A program made the position numbers and the translations under genes. From JASHPR01 sp963729365 (GTDB lineage Bacteria > Actinomycetota > Actinomycetes > Streptosporangiales > Streptosporangiaceae), in the NCBI GenBank assembly GCA_963729365.1, contig CAVSNQ010000018.1:62001-126000 (forward strand): DNA of 64,000 nt, read 5' to 3'. Positions 9,793 through 21,620 of this stretch are shown piece by piece. Each line of letters begins with the position of its first letter. Positions within the stretch are counted from its first letter, which is position 1. The notes beneath the pieces were generated by a model that saw nothing but the letters and a program-made list of their open reading frames with translations, ran no database searches and was not told the DNA's origin.

Positions 9793-11871
9793 GTGGATCG
9801 TTGCGCGCTGTTCGTGGATGCGGGCTATGTGCTCGCCGATGGCGCCATGGCCGTCCATGGAACCCGTCAGCGGTCCTCTGTCTCCTGGGACTACGCGGGT
9901 CTGGTCAAGCTGCTCACCGGGCTGTCGCGGGACCGTACCGGCCTGCCGGTGCTGCGCTGCTACTGGTACGAGGCGACGGTCGAGGGACGGCCCAGTTCCG
10001 AGCACGACGCGCTGGCTGACCTCCCCGGAGTCAAGCTGCGGCTCGGCCGGGTCCGCCCGGGTCGCCGCGAGGGCGCCGGGGCGGAGATGCACCGCGACCT
10101 CACCACGCTGGCCAGGAACCGCGCGATGAGTGACGCCGTCATCGTCAGCGCGGAGGAGGATCTCACCGAGGTCGTCGCCGAGGTGCAGGATCTCGGGCTG
10201 CGGGTGGTCATCGTGCACATCGCCGCCGATGGGAACTGGACGGTCTCCAGGCCGCTGCGCCAGGAATGCGATGACATCGTGGAGATTTCCGGCGCCCACC
10301 TGCGGCCTTTTGTGGACCTCATTACCGCGGCCGAACCCGCCGGCCACGATGAGCAGTACCGGAATGGCAATTACCAGCGCCGTGGCCTCTCGAACGGCCA
10401 TGGAGCCGGCCTCGGCGCGGTGACCCACCAGGGCCTGCCGGCCGCGGCGCTTCCTCCGCCGCCGACGATCTACACCACCCCCGCGGTCGAGGATTACCAG
10501 CGCACCTCGGCTGGCGCGTCGCAGCCTGCTGCCGCGCACGCCCCCGCCCCGGCGCAGGCGGAGAACCCCGCTCAGCACCAGGGGCCGGCCGGGCCGCAGG
10601 CCCAGGTCCCCGGTCAGCATCAGGCGCCCACCGCCCCCCAGCATCAGGCGCCCACTGCCCCCGAACCGCAGGGGCCGGCCGTCCCTCAGGCTCAGGTACC
10701 CGCTCAGCCGCTGGCGCCCGCTCAGCCTCAGGTCTCGGCCCAGCCGGCGGCCGTCGCCCAGGATCTGGCCGCCGCGCAAGCCCAGGCCCAGGGCCTCCAG
10801 CCCGCTCAGCAGCACGCTGCTGATCCCCGGCAGGCCCAGCCTCCCGCGCACGGCCAGCCTGTCTCGCAGGCTCAGCCGCAGGCCCCGGCTGGCCCGCAGG
10901 CTCCGGCCCATGCTCAGCCGCAGGCTCCGGCGATCTCTCATGCTGCCGCCCAGGCCCAGCCGTCGGCTCTTCCCGCCGCCCCGGCTCCGGAGGCATCCTC
11001 GCCCCTGGCCGCCCCGACACCGCAGGCTGGCTATGGACAGCTGCCTGGGGGGCAATGGCAACAGGAAGCCGGCCCCAACACCGGCCGCCAGGGAGTCCCC
11101 GGTCCCCCGCTGCCACCGCCCCAGGCCGGTCAGGGGGAAGCGCGGTTCGGTCTCGGCCCGGGCGACTACGGCTCGCCGGACCAGGTCGGCTCGGCGCCGG
11201 GCCGGTTCGCTGAGCTGCCCCCGGGCGGGCGCTATGAGGGTCCGCCGCAGGGCCGGTTCGCCGAGCCCCCGGGGCCAGGCCGGTTCGCGGAGAACCCGGC
11301 ACCGGGCCGGTTTGCCGAAGGCCCGGCCTCGGGCCGGTTCGCCGAGGGACCGCCGTCGGCGCGGTTCGACGAGGGCCCGGCACCCGGCCGCTTCGGCGAC
11401 AACTCAGGGTCGGCCCAGTACCCGTCCGCTCCGCCGGGCGCGTTCGGCGCCGGAAGCGCCGGGCAGGCGCCTTATCCTCCGCAATATCCCTCTTCTCAGC
11501 CCGGCCAGCATGAGGCATCCGGGCTGGACTCCGGGTATTCACAGCAGCACCAGCAGGGCCCCTACAGCGGGCCGCAGCCCGCCGCCCACGCTGCCCTTTC
11601 GCAGCCCGTGCCCCAGCCCATGGCGGTCTCCCTGGCCGATGCCGTCCAGGCCGCGCACGCCGAGGGATTCGGTTTCGGCGACGCGGTGGCCCGGGACGCG
11701 CCCGCGCTGTGGCTGGAGGCGGTCCTGGCCCGTAAGCCGCGGATGCCCTCTGATCTTGAGGCCAGGCTGCTGCAGGGGTCAGCACTGCCTATCGACTCGC
11801 TGCTGCACGACGAGGTCAGGCACTCGCTGCGGCGCGGCTTCTGGGACGCGCTAGAGCGCTCCCGCAGATAG
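9793..11871 (+). CDS. NYN (PIN-like nuclease) domain protein with long disordered Pro/Gln/Ala-rich linker
   Basis: The protein has 692 residues. Residues 1-170 form an NYN domain: the acidic FVDAGYV near the start, YWYEATVEG, EMHRDLTTLARN and DAVIVSAEEDLTEVV carry the conserved aspartates of this PIN-like RNase fold. Residues about 230-430 are low complexity (Pro, Gln, Ala). Residues about 470-536 hold GRFAE-type repeats. The last 80 residues (SLADAVQAAHAEGFGFGDAVA to WDALERSRR) form a second folded segment also seen in Streptomyces homologues. I chose the GTG at 9793 (VDRCALFVDAGY) because it matches the family start and has a GAGGGGAAGG about 10 bases upstream; an ATG at 9733 is possible. 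The RNA target is unknown. It is followed by a TPR-like gene. Confidence 0.85.
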   Translation: MDRCALFVDAGYVLADGAMAVHGTRQRSSVSWDYAGLVKLLTGLSRDRTGLPVLRCYWYEATVEGRPSSEHDALADLPGVKLRLGRVRPGRREGAGAEMHRDLTTLARNRAMSDAVIVSAEEDLTEVVAEVQDLGLRVVIVHIAADGNWTVSRPLRQECDDIVEISGAHLRPFVDLITAAEPAGHDEQYRNGNYQRRGLSNGHGAGLGAVTHQGLPAAALPPPPTIYTTPAVEDYQRTSAGASQPAAAHAPAPAQAENPAQHQGPAGPQAQVPGQHQAPTAPQHQAPTAPEPQGPAVPQAQVPAQPLAPAQPQVSAQPAAVAQDLAAAQAQAQGLQPAQQHAADPRQAQPPAHGQPVSQAQPQAPAGPQAPAHAQPQAPAISHAAAQAQPSALPAAPAPEASSPLAAPTPQAGYGQLPGGQWQQEAGPNTGRQGVPGPPLPPPQAGQGEARFGLGPGDYGSPDQVGSAPGRFAELPPGGRYEGPPQGRFAEPPGPGRFAENPAPGRFAEGPASGRFAEGPPSARFDEGPAPGRFGDNSGSAQYPSAPPGAFGAGSAGQAPYPPQYPSSQPGQHEASGLDSGYSQQHQQGPYSGPQPAAHAALSQPVPQPMAVSLADAVQAAHAEGFGFGDAVARDAPALWLEAVLARKPRMPSDLEARLLQGSALPIDSLLHDEVRHSLRRGFWDALERSRR
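11200..11400 (+). repeat. GRFAE-type degenerate repeats inside the NYN-domain gene
   Basis: The coding sequence repeats a unit of roughly 8-10 residues of the form GRFAE-x-P-x-x-P about eight times, with variants GRYEG, ARFDE and GRFGD. The DNA repeats ccgggccggttcgc-like blocks. It is probably a flexible, charged linker. Confidence 0.8.
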
Positions 11872-11931
11872 CCTGTTTCGTGTGCGCAATGCCGCGTTGG
11901 AGATCCGCTTCCGCCGGGTACCTTACGTAAC

Positions 11932-12512
11932 GTGCCTGTTCTGAGCCGCGAGGAATTCGACGCGATCGAGTTCGACGCCGCCGCCAGTGGCGACCACCAG
12001 GCCGCAGCAAGGCGGATGAGCAAACTCGCCGTGATCGGTACCCAGACCGACTCGATGCCGCGTTCGGAGGCTTTCTTGCGGGCCGGGGAGCAATGGCTGC
12101 TGGCCGATGACCCGGCCGCCGCCGCGAGCGGGTTCCGGCTCGCGATGGCCGATGGCGGACCGGTTTTCGTGGATCCCCGGGTTCCGCTGGCCCGTGCGCT
12201 GTTCCTGCTCGGCAAGCCGGCCGAGGCACAGTCGCTGCTCGACAGGTTGCGGGCCGAGGGCCGGAGCGACCCGCGGATGTGCGATCTCGTCGCCGAGCTG
12301 CTCGTCGAGCGCTCAGACCTGTCCGGCGCGCTGGACTGGGCGACCGCGGGAGTCGAGCTGTGCCTGCAACGCAGGCGTAGCGGCGGAGGCCCGGCGCTGG
12401 GCGAGCCTGGCGACGGCGCGCTGGACGTGACCGGCGACGCGGAAGCCGAACTGCGTCTGCTGCTGAGCCTCCGCTACCGCATCCGCAACGACCTCGGGCT
12501 TCCCGAAGACAG

Positions 12513-12540
<28 letters not shown>
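11932..12540 (+). CDS. Small TPR-like soluble protein
   Basis: The product is 202 residues with a GTG start at 11932. It looks fully helical and repeat-like: AFLRAGEQWLLADDPAAAASGF, PLARALFLLGKPAEAQSLL and LVAELLVERSDLSGALDW read as successive helix-turn-helix TPR units. There is no signal peptide or membrane segment. It follows the NYN gene by about 60 bases and its last 28 bases overlap the clpB 3' end on the other strand. Similar proteins lie near clpB in Streptomyces. A protein-interaction role is likely; the specific function is unknown. Confidence 0.75.
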
Positions 12541-15135
<2,595 letters not shown>

Positions 15136-15143
<8 letters not shown>

Positions 15144-15669
15144 CGTTTGTCTCCCGCAACTCTGCGGTTCTTCCTAGGGCCGCGGCCCCGGCCTGGCCCT
15201 CGCCGGGCCCGGCCGCCCGTGCGGGCGGCTGAGCAGTTACTGATATGTCCGAGCGGCGCACCGGCACCAGGGCGGCGCTCTTGTTCCTGTTTCGCAGCAG
15301 CCCGGCCAGCCGGCCGGCCACGGCGCGGGTGGACTCGAGCTCGGCGCGGAGCTGAGTGATCTCGGCGTGCAGCTCGGCGAGCAGCATCCGGTGGCGCTGC
15401 TCCTGGTCCTCGAGCTCCAGGATCCGCTTGATCCCGGACAGGTTGACGCCCTCTTCCTGGGACAGGCGCTGGACCTCGCGCAGGGCCAGGATGTCGCGCA
15501 GCGAGTAACGGCGCCCGCGGCCCGCGGCCCGGCCGGGAGAGACCAGGCCGAGCCGGTCGTAGGCGCGGAGCGTCTGCGGGTGCAGCCCAGATAGCTGGGC
15601 GGCCACGGAGATGACGTAGACGGGCGTGTCATCAGAAAGCTCGAACTGGATCATGTCATCTCCTTCCAT
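15136..15669 (-). CDS. hspR: Heat-shock repressor HspR (MerR family)
   Basis: The 177-residue MerR-type regulator represses the dnaK operon by binding HAIR inverted repeats, with DnaK acting as co-repressor in Streptomyces. The N-terminal helix-turn-helix reads PVYVISVAAQLSGLHPQTLRAYDRLGLV, then GRGRRYSLRDI as the wing. A helical dimerisation region follows, then a disordered Ala/Pro tail. The ATG at 15669 has an excellent AGGAGG 8 bases upstream. A second ATG at 15654 (MIQFEL) also has AAGGAG and would drop five residues. It lies 38 bases after dnaJ and overlaps clpB. Confidence 0.94.
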
Positions 15670-15707
15670 GTGGTCGTCCTCCTAGGTCCTGGTTCGCATT
15701 CATCCGG

Positions 15708-16868
15708 TCATACGGCCTTGGCGCGGCGCAGCAGCTCGTCGCGCTGGTCCTCGCCGGGTGCGATCTTCCTCAGGGTTTCCAGCGCCTCGCGGGCCTCGCC
15801 GTTGATGTCCTTGGGCACCCGCACATCCACGGTGACCAGCAGGTCGCCGTAGGTGCTGTCCTGGCGCCGCACGCCCTTGCCGCGAACCCGGAAGGTGCGG
15901 CCGTTCGGGGTTCCGGCCGGGACCCGCAGGCTCACCGGCATGCCGCCGTGCGTGGGTACCTTGATCTCCGCGCCGAGAGCCGCCTCGGGCAGCGTGATCG
16001 GCACGGTGATGGTCAGGTTGTGGCCCGACCTGCCGAACACCGGATGCGAGGCGACGTGCACGCGAACGTACAGGTCTCCGGCGGGCCCGCCGCGCTCGCC
16101 GGGCGCGCCCTTGGCCTTCAGCTTGATCCGCTGACCGTCGGCGACCCCGGCCGGGATGCGCGCCTGGATCGTCCTCGTGCTCATGGCCCGCCCGCTGCCC
16201 GAGCAGACCGGGCACGGGTCGTCGACCACCAGGCCGCGGCCGCGGCAGGTCTTGCAGGGCTCGGAGAACGCGAAGTTGCCCAGGTTCCTGCTCGCCTGCC
16301 CGGTGCCCTCGCAGGTCGGACAGACCCTCGGGACCGTCCCGGCCTTGGCTCCGGTGCCCACGCACGCCTTGCACGGCCCCTCGCCGGCCAGGTGCAGTGA
16401 CACCGTGGCGCCGTTGATCGCGTCGGCGAAGCTGAGCGACGCCTCGGTCTCGACATCCGCGCCGCGTCTCGGCCGTTGCTGGGTCGTGCGCCCGCCGAAC
16501 ACGCCGCCCAGCAAGTCGCCGAGCCGGCCGCCAGCGCCGCTGGCCCCGCCTGGGGTACTGCCGCCGAACAGGTCGCCGAGATCGAAGCCGTAGCCGCCGC
16601 TCCCCGACCCGGGCATCCGGACGCCGCCGCCGCCGAACAGGGAACGGGCGTCGTCATACTCCTTGCGCCGCTTCTCGTCGGACAGCACGTTGTAGGCCTC
16701 GGAGATCTCCTTGAAGCGCTCCTCGGCGCCCGGATCGCCCTTGTTGGCGTCGGGGTGATACTTCCTGGCCAGCTTGCGATACGACTTCTTGATCTCGTCA
16801 GCACTCGCGCTCTTGGCGACGCCGAGGACCTTGTAGTAGTCCTTCTCGAGGAAGTCCTTGGTACTCAA
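15708..16868 (-). CDS. dnaJ: Chaperone DnaJ (type I, Zn-finger Hsp40)
   Basis: The 386-residue co-chaperone stimulates DnaK ATPase and delivers substrates. The J domain (residues 9-75) carries the HPD motif in KYHPDANKGD. A Gly-rich linker with FGGG and LFGG repeats follows. Then come four CxxCxGxG zinc repeats (CKACVGTG, CPTCEGTG, CKTCRGRG, CPVCSGSG) and the C-terminal beta domains. The linker is long, giving the DnaJ1-type actinobacterial layout. It lies 21 bases after grpE in the dnaK operon. Confidence 0.96.
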   Translation of the reverse strand: MSTKDFLEKDYYKVLGVAKSASADEIKKSYRKLARKYHPDANKGDPGAEERFKEISEAYNVLSDEKRRKEYDDARSLFGGGGVRMPGSGSGGYGFDLGDLFGGSTPGGASGAGGRLGDLLGGVFGGRTTQQRPRRGADVETEASLSFADAINGATVSLHLAGEGPCKACVGTGAKAGTVPRVCPTCEGTGQASRNLGNFAFSEPCKTCRGRGLVVDDPCPVCSGSGRAMSTRTIQARIPAGVADGQRIKLKAKGAPGERGGPAGDLYVRVHVASHPVFGRSGHNLTITVPITLPEAALGAEIKVPTHGGMPVSLRVPAGTPNGRTFRVRGKGVRRQDSTYGDLLVTVDVRVPKDINGEAREALETLRKIAPGEDQRDELLRRAKAV

Positions 16869-16889
16869 CGGGCTTCTCCTCGCCGGGTC

Positions 16890-17690
16890 TTAGTCGCCAC
16901 CGCTGTTGTCAGCTGGATCCTGGTAGATGTGTGCGTCGTCTCCGCCGCCTTCGTTGCCTCGATGGCCTGCGTGGGCAGGCCCGCCTGACTCGTCTGACTC
17001 GCCGGGCTCGGCGACCGCAACCCGCGCCGGGCGCAGGATCCGGTCACCAACCTTGTAGCCGGGCTGCAGGATGCGGACGCAGGTCGTCTCGGTGACGTCC
17101 GGGGAGTAGGAGTGCATCAGCGCGTCGTGCAGCTTCGGGTCGAACGGGTCGCCGTCCTCTCCGTAGCTGACCAGCCCCAGCTTGACGGCCGCCGCCTCCA
17201 GTGACTCGGCGACCGACTTGAAGCCTCCGGCCAGCTCTCCGTGTTCCCTGGCGCGGCCGATGTCGTCGAGTATCGGCAGCAGTTCGGTGAGCACGTTGGC
17301 CAGGGCCTGCTCCCGGACGGCCATCCGGTCCCGCTCGACCCGCTTGCGGTAGTTCGCATACTCGGCCTGCAGTCGCTGCAGGTCCGCCGTGCGCTCGGCC
17401 AGCCGGGCCGCCATCATGCCCGTCTCGCCGGCCTGGCCGGCGTCGGGAGCGGGTGCGTTGTCGTCCTGGCGCCCCGGGGCGGGCGGGCCGCCGCCGGGGT
17501 TGGCCCCGGAGGCGGCCCCGGGCTTGGACACCGCGTGCCGGCCCGGCCTGGGCTGGGCCGGGCCGCGCGGTGCACCTGCCTGGCCCGGCCCAGCCTGCCG
17601 GCCGCCGTCCCGTACCTGCCCAGTGACCGGATCGATGCGCCTCCGGTCACGGATGACCGGGCCCTGGCTGTCCTCTTCGGAAGACCTCAT
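16890..17690 (-). CDS. grpE: Nucleotide exchange factor GrpE
   Basis: This 266-residue protein releases ADP from DnaK. The core is a long helix (ERTADLQRLQAEYANYRKRVERDR) followed by the helical bundle and beta-wing (PFDPKLHDALMH and VRILQPGYKVGDRILRPARV). Both ends are extended: a Pro/Gly-rich N-terminus of about 85 residues and an acidic, Gly-rich C-terminus, longer than the usual 180-220 residues. The ATG shares one base with the dnaK stop (TGATG), so translation is coupled. Confidence 0.95.
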   Translation of the reverse strand: MRSSEEDSQGPVIRDRRRIDPVTGQVRDGGRQAGPGQAGAPRGPAQPRPGRHAVSKPGAASGANPGGGPPAPGRQDDNAPAPDAGQAGETGMMAARLAERTADLQRLQAEYANYRKRVERDRMAVREQALANVLTELLPILDDIGRAREHGELAGGFKSVAESLEAAAVKLGLVSYGEDGDPFDPKLHDALMHSYSPDVTETTCVRILQPGYKVGDRILRPARVAVAEPGESDESGGPAHAGHRGNEGGGDDAHIYQDPADNSGGD

Positions 17691-19552
17691 CAGGCGGCGC
17701 CACCTTCAGCATCCGGCTTGTCCTCGTCGACGATCTCGGCCTCGACCACATCGTCGTCGGCGGGCGCGTCCGACGCGGCCTCGCCGCCGTCGGCGCCTGC
17801 CGCGCTCGCGGCCTGCTGCGACTGCGCGTAGATGGCCGTGCCCATCTTCTGGCTGACCTGTGCCGCGTTCTCGCTCGCCACCCTGATCGTCTCGGTGTCG
17901 GTACCCTCCAGCGCCTTCTTCAGCTCGGCGATCGAGGACTCGACCTCGGACTTGACGTCGTCGGGAACCTTGTCAGCGTTCTCGGCCAGGAACTTCTCCG
18001 TGGTGTAGGCGAGGCTCTCGGCGCGGTTGCGGACCTCGGCCTCCTCGCGGCGCTGGCGGTCCTCCTCGGCGTACTTCTCCGCGTCCGCCATCATCCGCTC
18101 GATGTCGTCCTTGGCCAGCGCGGAGCCGCCGGAGATCGTGACCGACTGCACCTTGCCGGTGCCCAGGTCCTTGGCGGAAACGTTCACGATGCCGTTCGCG
18201 TCGATGTCGAAGGTGACCTCGATCTGCGGGATGCCGCGCAGCGCCGGCGCGAGGCCAGCCAGCTCGAACATGCCGAGCTTCTTGTTGTACGCGGCGATCT
18301 CACGCTCGCCCTGGAACACCTGGATCTGCACGGAAGGCTGATTGTCCTCGGCCGTGGTGAAGATCTCCGAGCGCTTGGTCGGGATCGTGGTGTTCCGCTC
18401 GATCAGCTTGGTGAAGATGCCGCCCTTGGTCTCGATGCCCAGCGACAGCGGGGTCACGTCGAGCAGCAGCACGTCCTTGACCTCGCCCTTGAGCACGCCG
18501 GCCTGCAGGCAGGCGCCCACCGCGACGACCTCGTCCGGGTTGACGCCCTTGTTCGGCTCCTTGCCGCCGGTCAGCTCCTTGACCAGCTCGACCACGGCGG
18601 GCATCCGGGTGGATCCGCCGACCAGCACGACATGCTGGATGTCGCCGAGCTTGACCCCGGCGTCCTTGATCACCTGCTGGAACGGAGACTTGCAGCGGTC
18701 GAGCAGGTCAGAGGTCATCTTCTGGAACTCGGCCCGGGTGAGCTTGGCGTCCAGGTGCAGCGGCCCCTGCTCCGAGTGGGTGATGTAGGGCAGGTTGATC
18801 TGCGACTCGGTCGAGCTGGACAGCTCGATCTTCGCCTTCTCCGCGGTCTCCCGCAGCCGCTGCAGCGCCATCTTGTCCTTGGACAGGTCGGTGCCGTAGC
18901 TGTTCTTGAAGTCCTTGACCAGCCAGTCCACTATCCGCTGGTCCCAGTCGTCGCCGCCCAGGTGGTTGTCGCCGCTGGTGGCCTTGACCTCCACGACGCC
19001 CTCGCCGACCTCGAGCAGCGAGACGTCGAACGTGCCACCGCCCAGGTCGAAGACCAGGATCGTGGCCTCGTTGTCCTTGTCCAGGTGGTAGGCCAGGGCA
19101 GCGGACGTGGGCTCGTTGATGATCCGCAGCACGTTCAGGCCTGCGATCTGGCCGGCCTCCTTGGTGGCCTGCCGCTGTGCGTCGCTGAAGTAGGCGGGAA
19201 CCGTGATCACCGCGTCGGTGATCGTCTCGCCCAGGTACGCCTCGGCGTCCCTCTTCAGCTTCTGCAAGATGAAGGCGCTAATCTGCTGCGCCGTGAACTT
19301 CTTGCCGTCGATGGAGACGGACCAGTCGGTGCCCATCTGGCGCTTGACCGAGCGGATCGTCCGATCCACGTTGGTCACTGCCTGCCGCTTGGCGACCTCG
19401 CCGACGAGCACTTCCCCGTTCTTGGCGAAGGCGACAACGGACGGGGTGGTCCGAGAGCCCTCCGCGTTGGCGATGACCGAAGGCTCTCCGCCTTCGAGAA
19501 CAGCGACGACGGAGTTGGTCGTGCCCAGGTCGATGCCTACCGCTCGTGCCAT
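17690..19552 (-). CDS. dnaK: Chaperone DnaK (Hsp70)
   Basis: The 620-residue Hsp70 has an ATPase domain with GIDLGTTNS at the start, VPAYFSDAQRQATKEAG, IINEPTSAALAY, FDLGGGTFDVS and VGGSTRMP. The substrate domain contains DVTPLSLGIETKGG, then a helical lid and an acidic C-terminal tail (VVEAEIVDED). I chose the ATG at 19552 (MARAVGIDLG); the frame is open 20 codons upstream through the operator region but without Hsp70 character. It is the first gene of dnaK-grpE-dnaJ-hspR-clpB, controlled by two HAIR-like repeats just upstream. Confidence 0.97.
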   Translation of the reverse strand: MARAVGIDLGTTNSVVAVLEGGEPSVIANAEGSRTTPSVVAFAKNGEVLVGEVAKRQAVTNVDRTIRSVKRQMGTDWSVSIDGKKFTAQQISAFILQKLKRDAEAYLGETITDAVITVPAYFSDAQRQATKEAGQIAGLNVLRIINEPTSAALAYHLDKDNEATILVFDLGGGTFDVSLLEVGEGVVEVKATSGDNHLGGDDWDQRIVDWLVKDFKNSYGTDLSKDKMALQRLRETAEKAKIELSSSTESQINLPYITHSEQGPLHLDAKLTRAEFQKMTSDLLDRCKSPFQQVIKDAGVKLGDIQHVVLVGGSTRMPAVVELVKELTGGKEPNKGVNPDEVVAVGACLQAGVLKGEVKDVLLLDVTPLSLGIETKGGIFTKLIERNTTIPTKRSEIFTTAEDNQPSVQIQVFQGEREIAAYNKKLGMFELAGLAPALRGIPQIEVTFDIDANGIVNVSAKDLGTGKVQSVTISGGSALAKDDIERMMADAEKYAEEDRQRREEAEVRNRAESLAYTTEKFLAENADKVPDDVKSEVESSIAELKKALEGTDTETIRVASENAAQVSQKMGTAIYAQSQQAASAAGADGGEAASDAPADDDVVEAEIVDEDKPDAEGGAA

Positions 19553-19583
19553 GAGTTCAGTCCTTGTGTGTTCGTAGTCCAAA

Positions 19584-19604
19584 GTTGAGTCTTGTCGACG
19601 CAAG
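19584..19604 (-). promoter_or_regulatory. HAIR operator (HspR binding site), start-proximal
   Basis: GTTGAGT-N7-ACGCAAG matches the HspR consensus CTTGAGT-N7-ACTCAAG at 12 of 14 arm positions with the exact 7-base spacer. It lies 32 bases upstream of the dnaK ATG. Binding here would block initiation or early transcription of the operon. Confidence 0.8.
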
Positions 19605-19635
19605 CTTGCCATGCTGCAGCCTGCCTGGCAAATGA

Positions 19636-19656
19636 CTTGAGTCTACCCTGCTCAAC
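19636..19656 (-). promoter_or_regulatory. HAIR operator (HspR binding site), start-distal
   Basis: CTTGAGT-N7-GCTCAAC has a perfect left arm and 5 of 7 matches in the right arm of the HAIR consensus. Its centre is 52 bases from that of the proximal site, about five helical turns. Two aligned HspR dimers could therefore sit on the same DNA face. On the dnaK strand a TAGACT hexamer within it could be a -10 element. Confidence 0.75.
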
Positions 19657-20008
19657 TTTAGAGGTGACGCCAGCATTCCCGGGGCCCGGAGAAATTTTGG
19701 AGCGAGCAGCTCGCGCTGGCGGCCCCGGCCATGGGCCCGGCCGCCCGGCCCCGGCTGCTCGGCCGCCGAGAAATAGCATCCTCCCGAGACGAGTAAGAAG
19801 AACGGCCGGCGGATCATTCCCGGGTGACACAAGCTCACGGTTGCTCACTGACCCGCAACGGTGATCCTGCCTACCATGTAGACGGCCACATGGTCTCCGG
19901 AGCGGACGCTGGGTCCATCCGGGTACGGTCGCACTACAGCAGAGACCGGCGCGGACGGCGCGCACAACCGCCGCCACGGCGGGCAGGCGAAGGGACTCAC
20001 TGGGACCC
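19657..20008. other. Non-coding region between dnaK operators and the DUF2079 gene, with an inverted repeat
   Basis: About 350 bases with no convincing open frame. They contain a perfect inverted repeat ACCATGT-N8-ACATGGT at 19873-19894, a possible operator for the rightward DUF2079 gene starting at 20009. No terminator or RNA gene was recognised. Confidence 0.45.
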
Positions 20009-21541
20009 GTGGGGATGCGCGGCGACGACAAGCTACTGGGCGCCAGTGTCGCGCCGCCCAGCCCGGACCCGGCCGCCGAGCCGCAGGAGCCGGAGGCCGC
20101 CTCTGGCCGGGCGGCGCCGGAGCCGGCCACGGCGCCCGATCGGGTCCCGTGGCTGATCGCGCTGGCCGTCTTCGCGGCCTACCTCCCGATCTCGGTCTTC
20201 CGGTATCTGCGCCTCGACCCGACGTCCTGGGATCTGGGCATCTTCACCGAGTACGTCAAGCAGTACGCGCATGCTCGCGCGCCGATCGTTGACATCAGAG
20301 GGCCTGGTTTCAACCTGCTCGGAGACCATTTCCACCCGATCGTCGCGTTGATCGCTCCCTTCTTCAGGCTCTTCCCTTCCCCGGTCACCCTGCTCGTGGC
20401 GCAGGCCCTGCTGGCCGCGGTGTCCGTGGTCCCGGTCAGCCGGGCGGCAGCGGACAAGCTCGGGACCGGCGCCGGCCGTGTGATCGGCGCCGCCTACGGG
20501 TTCTCCTGGGGCCTGCAGCAGATGGTCAACTACGACTTCCACGAGATCGCCTTCGCCGTGCCGCTGCTGGCGTGCTCGCTGTCTGCGCTGGTGCGGGGAC
20601 GGACGCGGGCCGCGGTGTGGTGGGCACTGCCGCTGGTGTTCGTCAAGGAGGATCAGGGGTTCACGCTCGCGGCCATCGGGCTCATCATCGCGTTCAGCTA
20701 CAAGCGGCCGCGCGCCGGGCTCCTGCTCGCGGCCTGGGGCCTGGCCTGGTCATTCCTGGCCATCACCGTGATCATCCCGCACTTCAGCCCGACCCATCAC
20801 TACCTGTACTGGACGGATGGCGGCGCGGTCAGCCCGGTCGGCGGCCACTTCTCGGTGACCGGACTGATCAGCCAGCTGGCCGCCGGGTCGGCGACGAAGC
20901 TGCCGACCTTGGTGTTGATCTTGCTTCCCACGGCGTTCCTCGCGTTGCGGTCGCCGCTCGTGCTGGCCGCGGTGCCCAGCCTGGCGCTGCGTTTCGTCGG
21001 GACGAACAGCTCCTACTGGGGCACGGCCTGGCACTACAACGCGACCGTGATGCCGATCGTCTTCATCGCCGCGATCGACGGGATGGCCAGGATCCGTGCG
21101 TCCGGCGCGGCCAGGGGACCGAACCGGCCCGCGGCTGTCCTGGCGCGTCACGGAGCGGCCGTGATGCTGGGCATCGCCGCGGCACTGGCCTTCCAGTTCC
21201 CGATCAGCCAGCTGTGGACTCCGCAGACCTACGTCATCGGCCCGCACGTGGCCGCGGCCAGGGCGGCCATGGCGAAAGTGCCAGACGGAGCGACGGTCGC
21301 GACCGACCTCGACCTGCTGGCCCCGCTGGCGGCCAGGACCGACACGTACTGGCTCGGCAACTTCAGCACCAATCCCGCCACCAAGTACATCGTGTTTGAT
21401 ACCGAAAGCACGGACTGGCAGCCGCCGCCCAGCAACGTACTGGCCTTCGTCGAAAGCCTGAATCACGGCGTGCGCTACCGGCAGATCTATGTCAACGACG
21501 GCGTCTACGTCTTCATCAGGTCCGGGGCACCCGGCGGCTAG
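20009..21541 (+). CDS. DUF2079 family polytopic membrane protein
   Basis: The product is 510 residues (GTG at 20009; an ATG two codons later is equally possible). A Pro/Ala/Glu-rich cytoplasmic N-terminus of about 45 residues is followed by about ten hydrophobic segments. The first loop holds SWDLGIFTEYVKQYA and LLGDHFHPIVAL, a hallmark of DUF2079, in the position where GT-C glycosyltransferases carry their catalytic acidic loop. The C-terminal 100 residues form a soluble domain. I infer a lipid-linked-sugar glycosyltransferase-like role at the membrane; no substrate is known. It lies next to a second large membrane protein, in the same direction. Confidence 0.85.
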   Translation: MGMRGDDKLLGASVAPPSPDPAAEPQEPEAASGRAAPEPATAPDRVPWLIALAVFAAYLPISVFRYLRLDPTSWDLGIFTEYVKQYAHARAPIVDIRGPGFNLLGDHFHPIVALIAPFFRLFPSPVTLLVAQALLAAVSVVPVSRAAADKLGTGAGRVIGAAYGFSWGLQQMVNYDFHEIAFAVPLLACSLSALVRGRTRAAVWWALPLVFVKEDQGFTLAAIGLIIAFSYKRPRAGLLLAAWGLAWSFLAITVIIPHFSPTHHYLYWTDGGAVSPVGGHFSVTGLISQLAAGSATKLPTLVLILLPTAFLALRSPLVLAAVPSLALRFVGTNSSYWGTAWHYNATVMPIVFIAAIDGMARIRASGAARGPNRPAAVLARHGAAVMLGIAAALAFQFPISQLWTPQTYVIGPHVAAARAAMAKVPDGATVATDLDLLAPLAARTDTYWLGNFSTNPATKYIVFDTESTDWQPPPSNVLAFVESLNHGVRYRQIYVNDGVYVFIRSGAPGG

Positions 21542-21556
21542 CAGGCCGGGAAGGCC

Positions 21557-21620
21557 GGTGGGTACGGGAGGGCCGGGCGGGTGAGAAACCGGGTGGGTAC
21601 GGGAGGGCCGGGTGGGTGAG
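21557..21620 (+). repeat. Two near-identical 29-base direct repeats
   Basis: The units at 21557-21585 and 21592-21620 differ at one base and are offset by 35 bases. Both contain GTGGGTACGGGAGGGCCGGG. The second copy supplies the GGGAGG and GTG that could start the next gene. It is probably a local slippage duplication. Confidence 0.8.
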
